NCBI RefSeq assembly: GCF_010093815.1 | Contig: NW_022985551.1 | Coordinates: 1,933,087-1,997,086, forward strand | Source: Pseudovirgaria hyperparasitica | Taxonomy: Eukaryota; Ascomycota; Dothideomycetes; Acrospermales; Acrospermaceae | Direction: 5' to 3' | Length of the DNA: 64,000 bases | Shown: piece by piece, positions 57,721 through 64,000 of the stretch | Layout of the letters: the number at the start of each line of letters is the position of its first letter | Numbering within the stretch: position 1 is the first letter of the stretch | Position numbers and translations under genes: made by a program | Notes under the pieces: model-generated | Databases searched by the model: none | Told to the model about the DNA's origin: nothing | The model's input: the letters and a program-made list of their open reading frames with translations, nothing else

Positions 57721-58668
57721 AAAGGCATCATGACCTACATATGCTAGCTAGCACGACATGCATAACGTAACAACATACCTGCTTACACGGAGCATTCCGT
57801 AGCGCGCGTCAAAAAGCACACAGCAAAAATAAAAAAAAAGACGCTCGATGTATGTAGGTCGGTCCGTCGGTCGGCAAGGCAGGCTTAGGTACCTGTATAT
57901 CAATCATATCATGTCATGCATAGTCACCACGGCAGTCGTCTGGACTACACACAACACTGTCACACACAAGCCGTGACTAGAGACCGATACATGTATGGAG
58001 CATTTCATTCTTTGGTGTTGTTACTCGGTAATCGCCAGAATTGCAAATCAAGGCGTAGATGCTCCTCCTGCTTTGTGCAATACATCCCGTATTTTTCTCT
58101 CGACCACCACCACACCCACCCTTGCTCGTTCAATCTATTCTTGACAAGAGAAAAAGAAACAAAAAGGCACCTTGATGTGCAAAGTAATTTGGTATTTCCC
58201 CCCCATCACACCCCATGCCATGCATGTAGCCATCGATGCCCAGATGGAAAATTGAGTACAAGATAGAACGCCCCATGCTCGCAAGGGCTAAATTAGCTCA
58301 GACAGGAAAGAAAATGAAAATGGTTACGTGTACGTCTGCCCACTATTGGTGTTGCGCAGCTCGGTGAAATCAAGGAAATGGGCGCGCAAGAGCCTGTGCC
58401 AGAAGAGTCGTTGTGAAATGATGATTATGCTGCGCCTGACAAAAGTCGCCGTTTGCCATATGGGTTGGGTGGGGAATGGGTACAAGTGAAAGATCAAGAA
58501 AAATCGTGCCGCGAACGCCGGGAGCTTTTGATTGATTCCCTTAACCAGCGCATAAGGCGGATAAAACTGCCTTGCGCCGAAGGGTTCATCCAAGTTTGCG
58601 GCCGTATCGTGATGAAAGATATTGACAGCAAGAAGAATAATTATAGCACAAAGAAGTGGTTCTGCGAT

Positions 58669-61600
58669 CTAGTACCGGCGTGTTCGTGGAGGTGACTGGC
58701 TTGGGGGAGCACGAGCTTGATATTGAGAAATCTCGCGAAGTCCATGACCCTCGCTAGATGTCTTCCGGAGCTTCTGTCGCTGCCTGCGAAGTTTCTCGGC
58801 ATCGTCACCAGAATAGGTTCGCGCCTGAAGAAAAGGGCCGTCAATCTCCGCAGTGGGGCTGCTCGAAGTGGGTGTCTGGGCAGGGCTGTTTGGGCTGGAT
58901 CGACCAAAGCCGAATCGTCTGCGTGGATTCATTGGTGGCAAAGGCGGTACAAAGTCCTGGCCGTTCTTGAGAGAGGCGCCGGGTGGAAGAGCGACGGTCT
59001 CTTGCACAGACGTAGAGGACAGTAGGGTAGGCTCGGAAATGTCCTGCTTGTTGACAGTACGTCGACGGGGCTGCTGGCGGTTAGGGCCAAAAGCTGTGCC
59101 TGTGGGTGTGTTGACCGCCGACAGTGGAGGCGTAGCACTGACAGCATAGCCTGTTTGGATAGGGCGTTGGAGAGACATTGGGCCATTTGTCGGGCCTGGA
59201 GATGGACGAGGTGAGGGTGGAAAGGCTCCGGAAAGACCAATCGCTGGGCTAGGCATAGATGGCACTTGGTGCGAGGTATTGAGATGAGATGGATGCAGCG
59301 AGTGCTCGGAATATTGACTTGTCGCCGTTGACTTGCTGTTGCTGCGGCTTCGATTCGATGACGGGACTGCAAAGGTGGCGTCAGGCGTTGTGCTCGTCGA
59401 CCCAGTCTCCTCTGCCATTGACCTGTCCAGCTCGTCGTGATAGGCACGGCTGCGGGATCGCCCAGACGAGATATCAGAGCTGGATCGATTGCGAACTGAG
59501 CTGGCCTGGGAAGCGGGAGATCGGCCAACGGGTGGTCTGCTATGCTCACGACTACTTTCGCGCCCAGCATCAAAATGATACTGGTTGTCATACGTGTTTC
59601 CTCCATATCTGGGCCTGGAATGGGAGGAGCCTCGAGACCTCAGCGAGGCGTGCCGCTCATCCTCGGATCGCCATTGGTCTCGACCGATCTTGTTCACACT
59701 TGTGGAAGAGCCACTGTATCCAGGCATCTTCATCCTGCTGGGCTCATGGCGGAGGCTTGAGGCCATTGAGTCCTTGCTCGACTTTGACCTGAGCATGCCA
59801 AACGCCTTCCGTGCATTGGAGACTGAGTGACTGTCCTCTTCCACTTGGCGCATCCTTTCCGCAATGGCCTTCTGGCGTTGGGCGAGCTCTTGCTGGAATG
59901 CATCGCGCTCCTCAACACTAGGTTGTCGTTTGTGTTTAGTCATCATCTCAAGCTCCCAGGCTGCTCTTCTGGCCTCGGCCTCCTGTTGGATCTCAAACGC
60001 GCGAGCTTCCATCTCGTCGAGCGTGAGTTTACGACCGGTAGTAGTAGTAGAAGTCGACTGTGGTGCCTGCTGGTCGACAGGGCTGACAGAACTCATGCTG
60101 TCATTCTCCATGTAATCGCTCCGGTCAAAGTCTTCGAGGTCCCAGGGGTTAGAGTGGCTGTGAGCCGAATGGGCAGCCGTGTCAGAGACGGAAGGCGCCA
60201 GATTCTGACTCGAGTAGCTCTGCTGGTAGAAGTTGTCTTGCGGGCCGGTTGTGTCTGAATTGTGGTCCGAGTAATTGGATGAGACGTTGCTGACGTTGCG
60301 CAGGTGCTGACGAACAAGACCACTCAAGCATCCACCGTTTGGGCCGAGTGTGGGCGAGTCGAGATCGATGCCTTTGGCGCCATCTAGGTCGAGAGCAGGA
60401 GCTGCAGACTGTGGGATTGGGCGTGTATCCTCGATTCGTTTCCGTGCCGGGACATGGTCAGACTGCTGCTGCTGAGACCGCAAAGCAGGATGCTCATGGA
60501 TAGGAGGGGCGACTAATTTGGGCGCGAGCGGGCTTCTCGAGGCATCAGAGTCGACATCTGCTCCATCTGCAGAGGCAGAGAACGATCGTTGTTGACCAGA
60601 AGCCAAGGTCTGAGGCTGCGAACTTTGAGCGCCATTCACCCGCATCTGGTTGGCGGCATTTTGGAAGACACTGAAGGCGGTAGGGGCGGCGGCGGCCTTG
60701 GGGGCAGTCTGGGCTTGATCACTCTCTCTTCGTGACGAATCACCCTCACCGTCATCACCATCGTCACCTCGTCGGGGTGGAGGGGTGTCTCGGCCGCCTT
60801 GGTGAAGGTGCATTTGGCGTTGCAGATATTGTTCCTCACTAAAAGCTTTCGGCTTGTTGAACGCTCCGAGAGCCGTGGCCTTTCCTCGGTCATTGGGATT
60901 GAGCGCACTCGTCAGTTCATCTTGGTCAGCTTGAACGGGACTGATTGGTGGTGTGCTTGAGTGGCCCAAGACAGGACTGGAGGCATTCGAAAAGTTATCT
61001 CTCGGTGCAATGGCGTGGTTGTTATACGTCACCGGAGGTGGGCTGACCGTTCTCGAGGCAGGGTTGGAGCGCTGATATCGGTCGCTCAAGTTGCTAGCGC
61101 TCCGAGCCTGCGACAGGGCAGTTGGAGAGGATTTCCCGCTTGCGGTACCGCCGTGTTGTTGTCTCTGAACTGTGTTGAGTCTGTTGAGCTGGGAGGTCTG
61201 CTGTTCGTGCATGTGCTGATCCAAGCCCTGTTCGTAGAGTCTTCTGGTCTTGGTGACTGAACGCTCGAGCGGCGCTTGTGACTGACTGGTGGGTGAGACT
61301 GCAGTTGCACCCTGTGATGCGATTGAGGTTGCTGCTGTTGAGGATCGGGAGTTTGATGGTCCTGAATTCGTAGATGAGGATGTTTCACGCCGCTTGTCGT
61401 AGCCGGACAAGGCTGCCAGAGTGTCGTCCCTGAGAGAGGCAGTATTGACCTGATCGCGTAGCTCTTGCTCCCGCCTCTCCTTTTCTTCTTTCCGCAGCCT
61501 CTGAAAGGACGACATGCTGACATCATCTTCATACAAAGCTCTTCCTCGGTTATTGCCGGTGCCAGAAATCTTGTACACTTTTTGACGACCACCAAACAGG

Positions 61601-62070
61601 ATATTGCCTTCGCCCGGGCGTGCTCGACTCATGACACTGCCACCATCCATATCATCAGAGGTAGTGCGAAGAGTCTCCATTGAGGTCTGTCTCTCCATCA
61701 AGAATGGAGGTTTGATAGAGCCATTGATGGACATCTCATCAATGTCGGCGAGGGTTGATGATTTGAAGCCAAAGTCGTAAAGGCGTGACTGTCTGTTGGA
61801 GGATAGAACACTGTCGTCGCTAGCCTTGCCCAGCTTCGACTTTGGATCGTCTTGCTCTCTTAGCATGCTGAAGCGCGCCGACAGGTTTGGCATGATCAAG
61901 CTGGTACGAAAGTCATCGGAGCTCGGTAGGGCAGCAGCCAGATCAAGCTCTGGTTTTTGCTCGACCTGACCTTTCTTACCCTTTTTTGGTTTCTTCGTTC
62001 CAAACGAGGCGGAAGAGTTGCCCAGGTCTTCTGTGGCGTCCTTTCTGGACTTTGTGAAGAATCTGTTCAT
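58669..62070 (-). CDS. Large disordered protein with central coiled coil, function unknown
   Basis: An uninterrupted frame encodes 1133 residues from the ATG at 62070; an in-frame ATG at 62175 would add 35. I favour 62070 because MNRFFTKSRK opens an ordered-looking block (PELDLAAALPSSDDFRTSLI, then MPNLSARFSMLREQDDPKSK) that resembles conserved fungal proteins. Other ordered islands are LYDFGFKSSTLADIDEMS, EGNILFGGRQKVYKI, TLGPNGGCLSGLVRQHLRNV, and a coiled coil near 730-810 (LTLDEMEARAFEIQQEAEAR, AFQQELAQRQKAIAERMRQV). Everything else is Ser/Pro/Gln-rich. The C-terminal KLRRQRQKLRKTSSEGHGLR is basic. No catalytic motif, membrane span or signal peptide. A scaffold or cortical adaptor is a guess only. 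Confidence 0.78.
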   Translation of the reverse strand: MNRFFTKSRKDATEDLGNSSASFGTKKPKKGKKGQVEQKPELDLAAALPSSDDFRTSLIMPNLSARFSMLREQDDPKSKLGKASDDSVLSSNRQSRLYDFGFKSSTLADIDEMSINGSIKPPFLMERQTSMETLRTTSDDMDGGSVMSRARPGEGNILFGGRQKVYKISGTGNNRGRALYEDDVSMSSFQRLRKEEKERREQELRDQVNTASLRDDTLAALSGYDKRRETSSSTNSGPSNSRSSTAATSIASQGATAVSPTSQSQAPLERSVTKTRRLYEQGLDQHMHEQQTSQLNRLNTVQRQQHGGTASGKSSPTALSQARSASNLSDRYQRSNPASRTVSPPPVTYNNHAIAPRDNFSNASSPVLGHSSTPPISPVQADQDELTSALNPNDRGKATALGAFNKPKAFSEEQYLQRQMHLHQGGRDTPPPRRGDDGDDGEGDSSRRESDQAQTAPKAAAAPTAFSVFQNAANQMRVNGAQSSQPQTLASGQQRSFSASADGADVDSDASRSPLAPKLVAPPIHEHPALRSQQQQSDHVPARKRIEDTRPIPQSAAPALDLDGAKGIDLDSPTLGPNGGCLSGLVRQHLRNVSNVSSNYSDHNSDTTGPQDNFYQQSYSSQNLAPSVSDTAAHSAHSHSNPWDLEDFDRSDYMENDSMSSVSPVDQQAPQSTSTTTTGRKLTLDEMEARAFEIQQEAEARRAAWELEMMTKHKRQPSVEERDAFQQELAQRQKAIAERMRQVEEDSHSVSNARKAFGMLRSKSSKDSMASSLRHEPSRMKMPGYSGSSTSVNKIGRDQWRSEDERHASLRSRGSSHSRPRYGGNTYDNQYHFDAGRESSREHSRPPVGRSPASQASSVRNRSSSDISSGRSRSRAYHDELDRSMAEETGSTSTTPDATFAVPSSNRSRSNSKSTATSQYSEHSLHPSHLNTSHQVPSMPSPAIGLSGAFPPSPRPSPGPTNGPMSLQRPIQTGYAVSATPPLSAVNTPTGTAFGPNRQQPRRRTVNKQDISEPTLLSSTSVQETVALPPGASLKNGQDFVPPLPPMNPRRRFGFGRSSPNSPAQTPTSSSPTAEIDGPFLQARTYSGDDAEKLRRQRQKLRKTSSEGHGLREISQYQARAPPSQSPPRTRRY

Positions 62071-62197
62071 TGTGGCTTTGCAAAGGTTAGCTATGATGGA
62101 ACGTTTGCGGACAAGACACTTGGGGTGGTTGGAGAGAGAGATGGGCGAATCGCCAGTAGTAGTATGCTGGACCATTGAAGGGAAGCTGTCTTACAAG

Positions 62198-62200
<3 letters not shown>

Positions 62201-62241
<41 letters not shown>
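62201..62241. repeat. (GT)20 microsatellite
   Basis: About 20 perfect TG dinucleotides just upstream of the large disordered-protein gene, within its likely 5' region. Confidence 0.95.
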
Positions 62242-62244
<3 letters not shown>

Positions 62245-64000
62245 AGGTGTTGCAATGCGTGCAATTACGACACTAACGTTTGTCCGGGAAGGTCTACTTC
62301 TGTGGATAAGTCTGTTGCACGCGCAGCTTGAGATAACCGGCGGCAACGACTTTCACGGTTTGATCCGAGTATATTCGACGTGCTTACAGTGAGGATTCAA
62401 TTGTCTTCGCTTTCGAGCGTGTCCACGCGGGTGAGCAGTCGTGGCTGAGCAGCTAGGCGACTGGCGTGGATGATACGCGATCGTGATGGTGTATCTTTTA
62501 GGTCTAGGCCCAGCACAACTGTCTCCATACACACCAAGCTGCTGTGAATTGGTTTGAGAGGATGGTATCAAAGTAGCAGGATCGGCTGAATGAATGCGGA
62601 CGGCGGGAGTAATGCTATATCGAGCAGAGAATGGTACGGTTGAGGGTAATGTTCCGAGGCGGAGGAATTGATAGGTTTCGGAGGTCAAGGCGGTGCGAGC
62701 AAGGAGCGTCAGTTGAATCGAGATGGAGTATGGAGCAGGGGTGTGGTAAAAGAGTGTTTCTAGAGAGTGGACAGATACAGAAGCGAAGGACGACGGTAAA
62801 GAGTAGTGAGCGAGGAAGGAGCAAAGAAGACGTTGCCAGCGTCTTGAGCAAAAAGGACTGTGAGGATGGTTAGAAAAAGCTGTCAGAGGGGGAAACAGGA
62901 CGAGAGCGCACGAGGAAAAGAAAGGTGTGTGAGAGAGAAGCCGCCGGGCAGTCTCCCGCTCTGGTTCCTGAGTCTGAAGGGGGACAAGGCTAGTTTTGGG
63001 GGGGGGAGGACCATGTACGTACCTTGCAGCGTAAGGGGGGCAAGATGGAAAAAAGACGAGAGCACAAAGCTCGACTGTGACTGGACCAGCACGCCCGTTT
63101 TCTCCACGCTGAGGAGAGATGACAAGGGGGGAGGGGAGGGGGAAGGGGTTTGCAGAAAAGCAGCACAGCAGAAAAGTAGGCTCTTAGCGTCGACGATCCC
63201 GGCCAATTGACAAAGGTCCGCTGGTCGATGGTTCGACGAGCTGATGGTGTAGACGGCCCGGCGACGGCAGCAATCGTGGCGCGCTCAGTTCCGGACTTGG
63301 GGGAGACTTGGGTGTGTGGGCCTGGCTGCTGGCAAGGTTGTGTGAAGAAAGTGGGCAGAGGAGGCGAAGGGATTGGAGCAAGTGGTGGTGGTGGTCAAGG
63401 CAGGATTAACGTTTGTGTCGGTGTTGAGGAAGCGAGGTATGGGGGGAGTCAAGGAGGGTGGTGGTAGTAGGCAGGGCAGCAGCCCAACGAAAGACGTGGA
63501 AGAAACGGAATTGTTTCAGTGGAGATGGGCGAGAAGCGGAGGCTCGAAATGAGAAGTGTGATGATGAAGAGGATGGATGGATGGATGGATGGATGGCGAA
63601 ACGTAGTGTATGGATGGACGGATGGTGATAGGTGAGTGGTGGTGGTGGTGGTGGTGGTATGGTAGTAGGTTGGTCAGCGGGAATGGAGGCCTGCCCGTGA
63701 AGCCTCGTACTCGCACATTCGCACACTCGCACACTCGCACAAACACCACCACACTGTCCACACACATTGTCAGTATGCACCTTTGCAGTCCTAGTGGCTG
63801 CACAACACAACACGCTCTGGTGGTGAGTTGGTGGCAGCTGTACGGCATCAATGGTTGGGCTGACTGTTGATATGTCTGTCTCTTGTGGCAAGGTAGATAA
63901 TTGGTGTAGCTAATGAACGAGGATATCAATTTAGTAGACTCGTGGCTGGACACGGATACGGGATGAAGAAGGGCATGCTCTCTCTCATGCACAGCACAGC
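62242..64000. other. Right-edge region, no gene recognised
   Basis: Probable promoter and leader of the disordered-protein gene. A minus-strand donor-like AAGGTACGTAC near 63013-63023 hints at a 5'-UTR intron. Simple repeats: GGAT at 63574-63595, GGT near 63637-63660 and a CACTCGCA run near 63715-63740. Open frames here are low-complexity. Confidence 0.45.

Larger units (their letters stand above)
56024..58668. other. 2.6-kb convergent spacer rich in simple repeats
   Basis: Lies between two converging genes. Contains TAC, CTGA, GGGGA/GGGAA, GTGTA, TA and GTCGTA tracts plus a degenerate minisatellite (57510-57720). No frame has a credible product. Confidence 0.65.

Noticed and set aside
57485-57721. 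Cys/Leu-rich minus-strand frame that resembles a membrane peptide
   Set aside because: Product of a degenerate 10-12 bp minisatellite; no start context or splice support.
63516-63992. 158-codon minus-strand frame at the right edge
   Set aside because: His/Ser/Pro runs come from GGT and GGAT tracts; no recognisable protein.

Overview
The window is nuclear DNA of a filamentous ascomycete (Pezizomycotina; a dothideomycete is my best guess from the general look of the proteins, not from any computed comparison). The genes are compact, lie on both strands, and are cut by many short introns (about 45-80 nt) with GTNNGY donors, CTNAC-like branch sites and YAG acceptors. Typical fungal families are present: a WSC-glyoxal oxidase, a GPCR with a cysteine-rich ectodomain, Sch9, CYP52, an Rsc7-type subunit and copper-type metallothioneins. 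I resolved 21 protein genes (one cut by the left edge) and one pseudogene. Most are spliced, and the exon lengths sum to intact frames.

Left third (1-22 kb). A WSC-domain copper-radical oxidase is truncated at the window edge. Then come a two-ring AAA ATPase (Afg2/Drg1 type) divergent from a probable mitochondrial protein, BUD13/CWC26 divergent from a GCIP-family protein, and an anoctamin/Ist2-type membrane protein. A broken cyclase-family gene lies divergent from PAM16/TIM16, whose first coding exon is only the ATG. A six-megabase-scale context is not visible, but locally a microsatellite cluster follows at 16.5-17.1 kb, then a five-exon GPCR and an Rsc7/Npl6-type chromatin remodeller subunit.

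Middle (22-46 kb). The Sch9-type AGC kinase has a long, repeat-rich 5' region. It is followed by a peroxisomal hydratase ending in SKL, an L-type cyclin with an in-frame minisatellite, a ribosomal protein uS14 (S29) that lacks most of its zinc cysteines, a CYP52-like P450, a disordered orphan protein, glucosidase II beta ending in KDEL, mitochondrial GatA/Her2, and a dysferlin-domain peroxin of the Pex28-32 group.

Right third (46-64 kb). A stretch of about 4.4 kb has no recognisable gene. It leads to two tiny convergent metallothionein genes (25 and 20 residues), each split by introns and invisible to ordinary ORF calling. After an AT-rich island come a Trf4/Cid14-type poly(A) polymerase with a long C-terminal extension, a 2.6 kb repeat-rich spacer, and a large disordered conserved-looking protein.

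The genes are mostly unrelated housekeeping genes. Loose links are peroxisome and lipid metabolism (CYP52, the SKL hydratase, the peroxin), nutrient sensing (the GPCR, Sch9) and metal handling (the metallothionein pair, the copper oxidase). No CRISPR array, rRNA, tRNA or intact transposon was seen.
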